A stretch of 64,000 nucleotides of DNA, taken from contig OW804095.1 in the NCBI GenBank assembly GCA_942159475.1, positions 62,896,773 through 62,960,772 of the forward strand. The letters run 5' to 3'. Each line of letters starts with the position of its first letter. Within the stretch, counting starts at the first letter, position 1. The notes beneath the pieces were generated by a model. The model was not told the DNA's origin. It saw only the letters and a list, made by a program, of their open reading frames with translations, and searched no databases. The stretch is from Sthenelais limicola. Its lineage: Eukaryota > Annelida > Polychaeta > Phyllodocida > Sigalionidae. A program made the translations under genes and the position numbers. This document shows positions 26,341-36,405 of this stretch, piece by piece.

Positions 26341-26880
26341 GGTCTGTACAGGTCTGTTGACCCTGTCCAGAGGATATTATACGTGATTTGTGAAGGTATC
26401 TAGGATGAAAATGTGATTTTGAATCCTTTTTTAAATTGGGATCTCCACACTCTATTTATAGCCAGGGAAAGCCCCTGTGAGATACTACGTCATTTCCCAC
26501 AAGCTACTATGTCACTTCCAGGGGGACCTGGTTACATGCAGAGGAGTGGGAGAGTGACGAAGAGGGGAGGGAGAGGGGGGTATTGGAGAAGGGGAGAGGA
26601 GGGAGAGGGTGTAGGAGGGGGAGAGTGAAGAAAAGGGAGAGGGTGGGCGAATAGGAGAGGGGGAGGGGGAGGGAAAGAAGAGGGGGAGGGGAAAGAGGGG
26701 AGGGAGAGGATGTAGGAGAAGGTGAGAGGGGAGGGAGATGATGTAGGGGAAGGAGAGAGCATGAGGAAGAAGGGGGGAATCAAAGATGGGGTTGGGAGAG
26801 AAAAACAGGTATGAGATACACAGAAGAAGGGGAGGGAAAAGAGGGAGAGAGGGAAGTGTAGGGAAAGAGGGGGACCGTCC
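26341..26880 (+). repeat. Polypurine-core dispersed repeat, copy 1
   Basis: Unique flanking blocks surround a core of about 350 bp that is almost pure purine on the plus strand (GGGAGAGG-type units, 26525-26880). The 5' block, with GAAAATGTGATTTTGAA and CAGGGAAAGCCCCTGT, is found inverted at 61030-61110. The end block GAGAGAAAAACAGGTATGAG recurs inverted at 31917-32000. Long minus-strand frames across the core are artefacts of the repeat. Confidence 0.75.
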
Positions 26881-27498
26881 AGAGAACAGGTACTTTGCTA
26901 GTGATACATAAAGATCTTTATGTGCCCTCAAAACAAAATCCCAAAACTTATACATATGCGTTCAATATACATATTATGTTCAAGACAATCGTATAGTTTT
27001 CAAGTCAATTGCATTAGGCAATGACTGTGCATCGAAGTGAGACACCTCCCACCCACTTACCTATAACACACTCCACTAACACCCACGTGACCCTCCACAC
27101 ACATTGCCATACACCAGCTTTCCAACTCACTTCACTCTTGCCAACCGACTTCAACAGTTCTTATTTTCCCACCCACCAGCACCTTTTTCTCATCATTTCA
27201 TTCCTACTAACTAATTAACTCTTAAAATAATCCTTTTAATCATTTTTCATCAATTTATATCAAATCATTTAATTTTATACAATTTACTCACCAATTTGTA
27301 TATCTTTTTATAATTTATACTTTATAAAACAAATCAATGAAATACAATTTTAATTTCCCAAAGCTGCCTCACTCAATTTCATTTTATTATCAACTCTGCC
27401 TCTCTGCGTCAATGATAGCTTGTCAACCAAACCATCGCCTAGCCCTTACGAGGGTTGTTCCATTAAAAAGGGGACCATTAAAAGCTAACATATAATTA
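26881..27498. other. Strand-biased spacer next to an RT relic
   Basis: From about 27020 to 27200 the plus strand is C/A/T-rich with very little G, then becomes very AT-rich to 27400. No gene is supported. It could be 3' non-coding sequence of the minus-strand RT relic that ends at 27499. Confidence 0.4.
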
Positions 27499-27920
27499 TT
27501 ATAATAGCATATCAGCATCCCCATCAATTAAGAGGGTCCAATAAAGTTCTTTGAGAATTCTTGTCTCAGTTGATATCCCATTACTATTTCTTAGATTCTC
27601 AGGTAGATTATTCCAAAGGGAAATTCCTCTGTAATTCGCGCTTTTTCTCATTCGTTCTGTCTCTGGTAAGAATGTTTTAAAAAGTGATTCCCCTGTCCCT
27701 GCCATCCATATACATCTCTGTTTCAGTATAGAGTCCTGATCAATGTTATTTCACGCCTATACTCAATGTATTCCCTTTGATGAGCAGCTATTTAATTAGA
27801 TATGATAGGCGCAAAGCTCTAAAACATACCTTTTACATTTTTTTCTGAGACCTTTTGTTGCTGTTTATAATTATTTGTCCAGCATATTTTAATAGAGGTA
27901 TATGTTTTACAGAGTAACAC
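27499..27920 (-). pseudogene. C-terminal RT remnant of a non-LTR retrotransposon
   Basis: The 68-codon frame at 27705-27499 contains NYRGISLWNNLPENLRNSN, the conserved WN-x-LP block near the end of many CR1/Jockey/L2-like reverse transcriptases. Upstream (27706-27920) the translation is broken by stops and shifts but keeps fragments resembling the region between the RT palm and this block. It is probably the tail of the same minus-strand copy seen at 30803-29283, separated from it by the plus-strand LINE at 27925-29280. It cannot be functional. Confidence 0.65.
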
Positions 27921-27924
27921 ATAT

Positions 27925-29014
27925 AACTTTATTTAGAAAAGCCTTTGACATGGTTGATCATGGCATTTTACTTCAAAAACTATCAAATATTGGAATTAGA
28001 GGCAACCTACATAATTGGCTAAAGTCATATCTATCTGAACGTTCTCAAAAAACCATTGCAAATAACCTTTTATCTAAAGAAACTCAAACCAAATCAGGAG
28101 TCCCCCAAGGCTCCATCCTTGGACCTCTACTCTTCTTAGTCTTTATTAATGACATTGGGCACTTCCTGAAACATACTAACTACTTACTCTATGCAGATGA
28201 CACTGTTTTATATCTGTCTAATAAGTCAACTACCAAATTATATTCTGATATGCAAAATGACCTCAACGCACTGGCCAAGTGGTGTAAAATTAATAAATTC
28301 TTGGTAAATGCCTCTAAGACCAAACTAATGCTGATTGCTAAACCCTCTGTCAAAAAATCTCTCCCAGAAAAAATTATAACCCTTGATAACAAACCCCTTG
28401 AAACGGTACACTCCTACAAATATCTTGGAGTTTTGCTAGATGACAAAATTAACTTTCAACCTCACCTCAAAAACATTATTAAGATCATCTCACATAAATT
28501 ATTCCTCTTTCTCCGTATCAGACATCTCCTAACTGACAAATCTGCTCTAGTTGTATTCAAAAGTAAACTTCTACCATTTTTTGATTATGGAGATATCCTT
28601 TATCACGATTCCAATTACTGTAACCTCCAGAAATTACAAAGACTGCAGAATAAAGCACTTAGAGCCATAGCAAAGGCAGATCCTCTACACCCCACCCTTG
28701 AGTTACATAAGAATTTGAATGTACCATATCTCCACAATAGAAGAGAATTCCATCTTAGAATCAAAGGTTTCTCTAGGTCTAAGAACAAATTCTATACCTC
28801 AAGCAATAATGACAATAAGAATACCAGAGCAAATACTGCTCCTCTTCTAAAAACTTTCCCATACAAATCTCAAACGGGTAAAAACTCTGTTTATATCAAG
28901 ACTGCTAATGCTTGGAACAAACTTTCCCCTAAAGATAGAAACATTGGAGACATGGAGGCCTTCAAATCCCTACAAAAAAAATGGCTAAAAAGCACACTTG
29001 ATTTTAATAATTAA
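27925..29014 (+). CDS. 5'-truncated reverse transcriptase ORF of a LINE
   Basis: One uninterrupted frame runs to a stop at 29014; it opens at 27902, but recognisable RT homology begins about 27925. It starts inside the RT domain at FRKAFDMVDH. Residues counted from the ATG at 27902 give SGVPQGSILGP at 65-75 and the catalytic LYADDTVLY near 95-103 (Asp pair 99-100). The YLG motif of the thumb region and the WNKL motif near the end follow. The endonuclease and RT fingers are missing, as expected for a target-primed insertion that stopped early. The frame is intact from truncation point to stop, suggesting a fairly young copy. It sits head-to-head inside an older minus-strand RT relic. CR1/Jockey-clade affinity is inference from motif style. 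Confidence 0.85.
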
Positions 29015-29280
29015 AATTCTGGATCACTCTCATGAGATAGAGGATATTCCAGATAAATGCATTTGTCCCTTCTGTAATAATTATTGTAATGTTTACTCTG
29101 TAGATAAAATAGACTTAGACAAATGAGGTCACACTTCTCAGTGATTATCCTATTTGATCTATCTCTTGAATGTACATATGTAAGAATTATGTTATACAAG
29201 GCTGGGTTACACCGTAACATCCTACCCCCATTGGAGGTGAGGTACCCAGTTGAAATAAAATCTTAAAAAAACAAAAAAAC
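29015..29280 (+). mobile_element. 3' UTR and poly(A)-like end of the LINE
   Basis: After the stop comes about 240 bp of non-coding DNA. It then ends with AAATAAAATCTTAAAAAAAC and a further A-run to about 29280, where the minus-strand RT relic resumes. The AATAAA signal followed by an A-rich tail marks the end of the element. Confidence 0.75.
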
Positions 29281-29282
29281 TC

Positions 29283-29485
29283 TCCATTAAAGAATCGCCT
29301 GCTTTTGGTTATATCAGAGACTGCCCAGCTGGCTTTGGTAAACATCATTTCCGACAAGCGTTATAACCGCATCGTCCACAAATAAAACGAATTTACCCCC
29401 AACATTTATGTTTCCTACATCATTACAAAATATTGTTAATCTTATACAGACCCTAAAATACTTCCCTGTGGTACCCCATGGTCTA
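29283..29485 (-). pseudogene. RT palm fragment of the older minus-strand LINE
   Basis: In one minus frame GVPQGSILG is readable next to 29485. After a frameshift the segment FVLFVDDAV, equivalent to the YADD active site, is read near 29375, so both Asp are kept. Stops and shifts make it non-functional. The remainder of the gene is on the other side of the TIR element at 29486-30293, and the coding block that should lie between the two pieces is missing. Confidence 0.7.
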
Positions 29486-30293
29486 CAGACGTTAGGCCCA
29501 ACGACGCTAGGGCCCACCTTAGCATATTTCCTCGGACGCTAGGGCCCACCTACCTTCAGACGCTAGGGCCCAGCCATCGGACGCTAGGGCCCACACACAA
29601 TAAGTTAAATGAAACCAGCAAAAAACTCTATCAGACGCTAGGGGGCATCCCAGCTGGGCCCTAACATCCGAGAAAGGGTGGGCCCTATCGTCTGAAATAT
29701 TTGCTGGTAACTGTTTAGGTCTAGTATCCAACAAAAACGAATTCTAATATTGTGGGAAGTGTTTTCCAACTTTGACAGTTATGTAGAGTCAAACGTTTTA
29801 GAATATCAACCTCACATTTCCAGACGTTAGAGATCAATGTACATGTAGTACCATTCGTATTCTGAATATTGATTATTTCATGTAAGTAACGGCAAAGAGT
29901 TTTGTCTACTATTATGTGCGGGAAATGTTAATAATTCCCATTATTTTATGCATATTATAATTATACCGAGCGGTAATTACAAATCATTAAGCATTTAATT
30001 TAGCTGTCATGATCAGGAAGAACAGTCCTCTTTTTGAATTTATACATTTGTGTAATAAACGGCATGACGGCTTCATGAAACGATATACAACTCTCCTGTA
30101 CACAGCTTGCCGACTAAAAATCGGCAATTTCCAGACTTCAGACGTCAGAATCAGCCGTGCGCATGGGCCCTAGCGTCCGATGTCTGAACTCGCGTCTGGA
30201 CTCTGGGCCCTAGCGTCTGGACTCTGGACCCTAGCATCTGAGGTTTCTGGGCCGTAACGTCTGGGCCCTAGCATCGTTGGACCATAACGTCTG
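29486..30293. mobile_element. 808-bp TIR element packed with GACGCTAGGGCCCA words
   Basis: The ends start CAGACGTTA and are inverted over about 32 bp with a few mismatches. The motif GACGCTAGGGCCCA or close variants occurs about six times forward and twice inverted in the left 200 bp, and about six times inverted in the right 140 bp. The middle is AT-rich and has no ORF. It is inserted in, or associated with a deletion of, the RT relic. No clear target duplication was found. Because its word faces inward from both ends, it resembles a non-autonomous DNA element with arrays of possible transposase-binding sites. Confidence 0.75.
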
Positions 30294-30302
30294 GAGCCCC
30301 CT

Positions 30303-30803
30303 TTAGAAGATCGACCAATTTGGGCCATATTCCCATATTCCTCAACCTAAGCTATACACATATTTGACATCAAAATAAGTAGAAAGGCATTTCTTCCCAT
30401 CATCCAAATTCAGATAGATATTCTCGAAATATTCATGGACTGCCCCTAATGTCAATTTATTTCTCCGGAAACCAAACTGATAGGTCGTAAAAAAGCACTT
30501 TCTTCCGGAAATCATAGAAGCGTTTATGAATCAATCTCTCTATTATTTTAGTCACAGTAGGGACGATCGTAATAGCTCTTATATTGTCAAGTTAGTTAAT
30601 ATCACCATTCTTAGGTATAAGTTTTATTGCGGACGTTTTCCACTCATCAGGTATTGTACTAGTCTCAACACATTTATTTAATAGGGATTTGAAATATATC
30701 CCATTATGCCTCAAGGCCGAACATAGAAGCCTGTTATCTATATAAACCAAGCCAGAGCTCTTGTTCTGCCTTATCCTACCTATTTCAGTTAACACAGGAA
30801 TAA
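30303..30803 (-). pseudogene. N-terminal RT fragment of the older minus-strand LINE
   Basis: The frame from 30803 gives an RT finger region with KSSGL, IPDEWK and the LIPKNGD block. A stop follows, then IRAITIVPTVTKIIERLIHKRF (the RPIS-type motif, Pro replaced by Ala) and a degraded GFR-like block towards 30330. Several stops and shifts break it. It abuts the (TTGAAT)n tail of another LINE at 30804, which probably truncated it or landed in it. Confidence 0.7.
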
Positions 30804-31255
30804 GTAAATTCAAATTCAAATTCAAAAATCCTTTATTGCTGATGGAATGTACAATGCGGTAGCTCAGGTCTAGAATTCTAGGTCTCCCGAAGAGTGCCGA
30901 TAAGATTTTTGACTTATTAACAGAAAAGTTACAAATTGGTACAAAGTGTTTACATAATACAAGTATTGCAAAAGATGTGATGAGATGTGAGATGGTTATT
31001 TACATTGTGAAAGGATGTAATTTCATGTCAATATTTGCTAATAGTAACATCAGGTTGACTGACCAACTTGTGAGATTGCAGAACTCTCACCATTAAAATA
31101 TCAAGCAAGCAGATCAACATTTGTCCATTCAAACTCATATTATCAGTACATGTCATAGAGGTGACATTTAGTCTAGAAATTAAGTATGTAAGTATGACAG
31201 TCCAATGATCACAACAAGGAGATACAGTGGCCGCGATAAAGTTGCGTTGACTTTA
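30804..31255 (-). mobile_element. 3' UTR and TTGAAT tail of the 34526-30804 LINE
   Basis: On the minus strand AATAAAGGATTTTTGAAT is followed by three TTTGAAT-type units ending at 30804. A polyadenylation-like word next to a short 3' tandem repeat is how many CR1/L2-like elements end. The UTR continues at 32944 after the inserted TIR element. Confidence 0.6.
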
Positions 31256-31721
31256 TGCACTTGTCAATTGCAACCCCCACCCCCGGGGATGTGGGGGAAT
31301 GTTCTGGGCCTGTTGGGAAATTTGATGAAATCCCCGACCCCCCAGGGCAAGAAATTCCTGTAAATCCCCGACCCCTAGGGGCACATTTTTCGGGTGACAT
31401 TTCTTTAAGACAGAAACTGTTATTGCAAAAATATAAGGGCCATTTTCAGAAAAGTCTTACAAATGGTGTTTTTCTTTGACATAGCTTTGTAGAGCTGGAG
31501 AAAATATTGTTTTGAATTTTCACTAATCAGATATGAATTCTCAACATCATGAGTGTTTTATGACATAGCCTACCTTTTCTATGTCTGAGGGAAGTGGCGA
31601 ATGGTATGTGACATAACATCCGGTATTTCTTAAATCATGACAAATTATCATGAACTACAAGAACTTAATGAGCATGCACATAGTTATCAATACCAATTAA
31701 TATTTTGTGTATAATATTATT

Positions 31722-32477
31722 TGTGATGTGTTTCAGGAAAATGAGTCACAAGTAGCAAAACTGATATTTTTCAAAGTGACTTATATAGGATATTTTTGTT
31801 GGAATATTTTATATATTAGCCCTGCTCATAACATGAATACATTACCAAATGTTAAGACAGCGTATTAAATATATATATATTCATTTCTAGGGTCATATCA
31901 TAGAGTACTAGCAATTGTGTCTCTCATACCTGTTTTTCTGTCCCAACCCCATTTCCGATTCACTGTCTCTCATACCTGTTTTTCTCTCCCAAACCCTTAA
32001 TTATGATTTAATCAGTGATTGGCATGATGGGGGTCGACTCAAGTATTTTGAGGATTTCTTCCCTCAAAATAAAAAGGCTTCAAAATGACCTTTTCACCCT
32101 AGATACCTTCACAAACCATATACAATGTCCTCCAGAGAGGGTGGACAGAACTCTACAGATGAGAAAAACTGTTTTTTTGAAATTTCTGAGAACATGTGAG
32201 ACAAAGAAACCCCTCTTTTCTACCTGAAGAAACCCCTCTTTTCGTAGAAATCGCTCTTCCAATATATTATATGGATATTTAGCTACTTAATTCATAAATG
32301 TCCACCCAGAAATATTGCAAACCATTTTTCTTTCAAAAATAAAACTTAAAATACTTAATTAGATGTCCAACTGTTTACTATCATTAGAATCCACTTGATC
32401 TCATCTTTTCTAATATGATGATATCTCAAAATCATTTTTTTGTGACTTGTGACTCATTTTCCTGTGACACATCACAA
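31722..32477. mobile_element. Copy 2 of the TGTGATGTG MITE, enlarged by an insertion
   Basis: The ends TGTGATGTGTTTCAGGAAAA and their complement match those at 18851-19260, and the internal blocks next to each end match too, in inverted order. It is about 345 bp longer than copy 1 because a fragment of the polypurine-repeat family (about 31910-32245) sits in the middle. The ends have diverged by several bases, so this copy is older than, or less conserved than, copy 1. Confidence 0.8.
31910..32245 (-). repeat. Polypurine-family repeat, copy 2 (fragment)
   Basis: It contains two CTCTCATACCTGTTTTTCT units and the block AAGGCTTCAAAATGACC followed by TAGATACCTTCACAAACC. All are found in the copies at 26341-26880 (opposite strand) and 60530-61200. 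The long purine core is absent here. Confidence 0.7.
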
Positions 32478-32492
32478 TTCCCTCCCATGAGC

Positions 32493-32560
32493 CAACCCCC
32501 CACCCCACCCCCACACCTACCCTAACCCCCTACCCTAACACTAACCCCAACACTAAAGGA
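32493..32560. repeat. C-rich stretch with telomere-like CCCTAA words
   Basis: Imperfect ACCCTAACC and CACTAACCCC units are repeated over about 70 bp inside the 1688-bp TIR element. They resemble degenerate TTAGGG-type sequence but are too irregular to call an interstitial telomere. Confidence 0.4.
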
Positions 32561-32946
32561 TCTTGACATTTCTAGTATAGGGTACCATGGAAAAAGAGTC
32601 CCACATCATGTTCAGCATGTCTAGTTCAAGCCTGACACTGTTGAAACACTATATAGGGGGTGTCAAATCCCTGTCAGGTTCAAAGGAGACACTCTTTGTG
32701 TATATAATATTGGGGGAGGTATGCAACTTAGCCTAGGCAAGCCCATGCACACTGAAAACCATCAAATCTCTCTTGGGAACCAATGTACAGAGTGGGCAAT
32801 GGTGGACATTCCCCCACCCTCCAGTTAATATTGCTGTCAACTAAGGGAAATCTCCGCCTGGGTGGGGGAATGTTTTCTCAGACATTCCCCTACCATTCCC
32901 CTACGTAACCGGGGGTGGGGGGGGGATTCAATTGACAAGTGCATTA

Positions 32947-33354
32947 ACTATACTTAATGATCATTACAAAGATATATAATATTGACATTAACTATACAAG
33001 GTAATAGGCTGACAGTATGAGGGTCACTAAAAACAAGTTGCCCTCATTTGCAACCTTAACATGTTACTTTGATTATTTGTCATTCAGTATTCGTGACATT
33101 AAACCGAACATGACATACATACCAATATACATGACCATTTTAGTTAAATTGAGGAATGATCTATATGTGATCTACATATAATACAGGTTGTTGCAAATGC
33201 AAGCTACATAAGGCACAGGTTGAGATAGAGCGAATATTTACACCCACCATTTACAAATATACGAAATGTAGTAATACAAATATGAATACAGATATATATA
33301 TAAATAAATAAATGCAAGAGGGGAAGGCAAGGTACCCAGCCGGTAGTCTTATAT
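32947..33354 (-). mobile_element. Proximal 3' UTR of the LINE at 34526-33355
   Basis: AT-rich non-coding DNA between the RT stop codon and the inserted TIR element. No separate gene was seen. Confidence 0.45.
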
Positions 33355-34526
33355 CTAAAAGGGGGATAGAAGGCGTTCAGTGTATTTCTTGAACGCATAT
33401 TTGTCTTCTATTCTATGCGCTTCCGGACTGAGGTTGTTCCATCGAGTTTGTGCTTTATAAATTACTGAATCAGTAATTTTTGTTAATTTAGAGTTGAGGA
33501 CTATCAAATTTCGTTTGCCACTGGCATGACTTCTCGTTGGAAGGAGTCTAGTGTCCAGGTTCAATGGGCTTTGGGCTAGGTAATGGGCTATGTCAAGGAT
33601 ATGTTTATTTCTTCTTACCTGTAAAGGCCAAATGTTTAAAAGTTTGTGTTCCTCATCTACGTTGTCATATTTAGATTTATTGAAAATTATCCTCAAAGCT
33701 AGGTTTTGTTGGGTTTGCAATTTCTGCAGTAATGTCTTAGGGGCGGAATCATAAATAAAATCACAAAAATCAAGGTTAGGCAAGATGGCCATCTTGTAGA
33801 GATCATGCTTAGCTTTGGGGGTCAGTGCGCTCCTCCCTCTATAAAGTAATCTGATTTTAGAAGTAACTAGTTTTAATGTGTTTTGGACATGCGATTTAAA
33901 AGTTAGAAGATCGTCCAGAATAAAGCCTAAGTACTTATACTCGTGAACTTCCTCTAAAATTGATTTGCCCAAAGTGAGAGAATGATTTCAATTTTGTGGT
34001 TTACATTTGGAGGCACGACTGATCGAGAACGACATTGATTTACACTTTGAAGCATTCAGAGACAATTTGTTAATGGCACACCAAGAGTTTACACTTTTCA
34101 GGTCCTCCTGGAGGTAAGAATGTAAGGAGTCACTATTTTGATGATGATAAAAGAGAACTGTATCGTCCGCATAGTGTTGAATACTTGCGTGTTTGACAAC
34201 AGATTGCAAATCATTAATGTAGATAGTAAATAATATGGGACCCAGGATAGTGCCTTGAGGTACACCACAAGTGACAGTCCCTTCTTTAGATCGGAGGCCA
34301 TTTACAGTAACAAATTGATTTCTGTTTTTTAAATAGTTAGAAAACCACAGCAGCTCCATACCACGTATTCCATATAGCTCTAATTTATCTAATAAAATCG
34401 AATGATGAACCATGTCAAATGCTTTGCTAAAGTCTAAGAAAACTGTTTTGTTAAGTAATTTTTTATTAAGATTTGTATAAATTTTGTTAAGAAAATCAAG
34501 TAAGAAAGTGGGGGATTCTGCACAGT
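33355..34526 (-). pseudogene. 5'-truncated LINE reverse transcriptase with one in-frame stop
   Basis: The minus frame is open from about 34526. It contains FLDFSKAFDMVHHSILL, CGVPQGTILGP, the active site YADDTVLFY (Asp pair near 34165), a conserved cysteine/lysine block, EYKYLGFILDD and the late TRWNNLSPEAHRIED block. A single TGA at 33988-33990 splits it; the reading frame is the same on both sides. The endonuclease is absent, so the copy is 5' truncated. Its 3' UTR runs to the TTGAAT tail at 30804. The style of motifs suggests a CR1/L2/Jockey-group LINE. One stop is the only visible lesion in nearly 1.2 kb. Confidence 0.85.
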
Positions 34527-36168
34527 TTCCTTAAACGCCAATATACTCAAAGGAAATAAATAAATGAAACCTCATGCATGCAGTATCCCCTCCCTCCTGC
34601 TTCAAGGCCGTTTGTGAATGCATGACATTGGATAAATTTAACATAGTATAAGGTGGGAAAATAATCACTATAAGATTTGAGGTGCAACATTGACGAAAGT
34701 ATGTTTGTAGATGGTGACTTTTTATTTCCAACGTTTCGTGGCTTTAGTAGCCCTTCATCAGGGAAAAGTACAGAGTATTCGTTATGCAGTGAGTTTATAT
34801 TGATAAATGTGTAATAACGGAAGTTGACATCGTATCTCCTTGGATACTACATTCCTTGCTTGTTCATTTTCTCGTGTGTGTGTGTGTGTGGGGGGGGGGG
34901 GGGGTCCTTGCAGTGGTTTTTAGGCCCTTTTTCAGTCGGGGGTTCATGGAAATTGTTTCGTTTTATATTTTCTATATATACGTTGATGGGTATTAGGAGG
35001 TTGAAATCGATTATTTATATTAATTGATGGATATAAATAAAACTTGTGTCGATTTCTATAGTTTTATTAAGTGAAAGTTTTATACATCAAGATGTTGAAA
35101 TCGAGTGGAGAATGATATGGAAAGGAAATTTTTTAACTTCATATATAATATGTTTAACATTTAATAAATTTAACATATAGAATGGCGGGGCAGAATAAAT
35201 GCCATTGTTAAGTTGCTACGTACGTTTATGGCGATAGAGCTATCGAAAATAAATTAAAAACGTCAAAGTTCCCGGAATAAAGTGCAAACTACAAACAACT
35301 AAATATTCGTCCGAAATGTATCATTGTCGTATATATTGTTTTGCCGGCTCTCAACTCCATGCGTTGATACATGTCTTGGATCCAGTTTCCGAACACTGTG
35401 AAAAGATTGAAATGGAAAGGAATGGAATGTAATGGAAAGGATGCTGATATAGCTTTACCGTAATTTTCCTGTGGTTATGCACCCCCTCCCCATTTGCCTT
35501 TACCCCTGGTCAAAGGGCCCTGGATAGGTTTCAAATTTGGATCATCATCATTTACTCATCAATAAAGATCTGCCTTCCGACAGTCAAAGTTCAACGTTTG
35601 CATGAAATGTCATAGTTGACAGCAAAGTTTCGGGAATTAAAATCTCATTCATCTCTTAGTGAAGGATTCAACTGTTAAACATCAGAGGATGGATAAAGGA
35701 GTGCTGTTGTCTCTATTCATAGCTTTAGGGTTGAATTACATTGACAGTATATCATTTCTGTGATTTCCAAATGATCATTAACAATTTGTCCCGGCATCCG
35801 CCCTCCTTGGAACCTTTGTGATATTTTCAATAGGCCTACTAGATCTATATTCTCATTTTGATGAAACCAGCTGTATAGGCCTACATTGTCAATACAAACT
35901 ATTTCTAAAGATTATATTTTTGTAGAATGAGACTGTAATGTTCGGCAAATCTGGATTAAGTTTGGAACGTTACCGATAGGCTATGCTTTCTTTTGTATAT
36001 GGTTGCGCAGCGAAGACGGAACGTGAAAATGGTGACATTGTTACTATGGCGATTTCTATGGAAATGCAAATATACACAGAACCCCGAAATAAGAATTCCT
36101 GGGGAAGAAAGAATAGAATTGACGAAAGAAGAAATTAATAGATTGTGTTACTCTGGTGTTTTGGGGTG

Positions 36169-36405
36169 AGAGAGAGAGAGGGGAGGGGGGGGGGAGAGAG
36201 AAATGACAGAGAGGGAGAGAGAGAGAGGTGAAGAGAGAGACACACACAGATAGAGGGTGGGGGTGGGGGCGGGGAGAAATGACAGAGAGAGAGATGAAGA
36301 GAGAGTATGTGTGTGTGTGTATTTGGGGGGGGGGGGGGATAGCGGGAGATGGAAATGAGATAAGGAGAGAGAGGTCGGAGAGCGAGAGAGAAGGGGCGTA
36401 GGGCC
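36169..36405. repeat. GA/GGGA-rich low-complexity tract
   Basis: Almost entirely purine on the plus strand, with embedded CA, GT and G runs. No flanking blocks of the polypurine repeat family were seen here, so it is treated as simple sequence. Confidence 0.8.

Larger units (their letters stand above)
31256..32943. mobile_element. 1688-bp TIR element with TTA target duplication
   Basis: The ends TGCACTTGTCAATTG are perfect inverted repeats, extended by a C-rich block. TTA is present on both sides (31253-31255 and 32944-32946), as expected for PIF/Harbinger-type insertion. Words of the type GGGGAATG and its complement recur near both ends. There is no transposase. The interior is occupied by a copy of the TGTGATGTG MITE and a C-rich stretch. 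It interrupts the 3' UTR of a LINE. Confidence 0.85.

Noticed and set aside
26512..26955. 147-codon and 83-codon minus-strand frames rich in Pro/Ser/Leu
   Set aside because: They are translations of the polypurine tract; no start context, domain or splice support. The same applies to frames at 60469-60837, 60634-61005 and 61377-61623.
29486..30293. CRISPR-like array, because of the repeated 14-bp word
   Set aside because: Repeats occur in both orientations with irregular spacing inside a TIR element of an animal genome.
32493..32560. Interstitial telomere
   Set aside because: CCCTAA words are too irregular and lie inside a C-rich TIR element.
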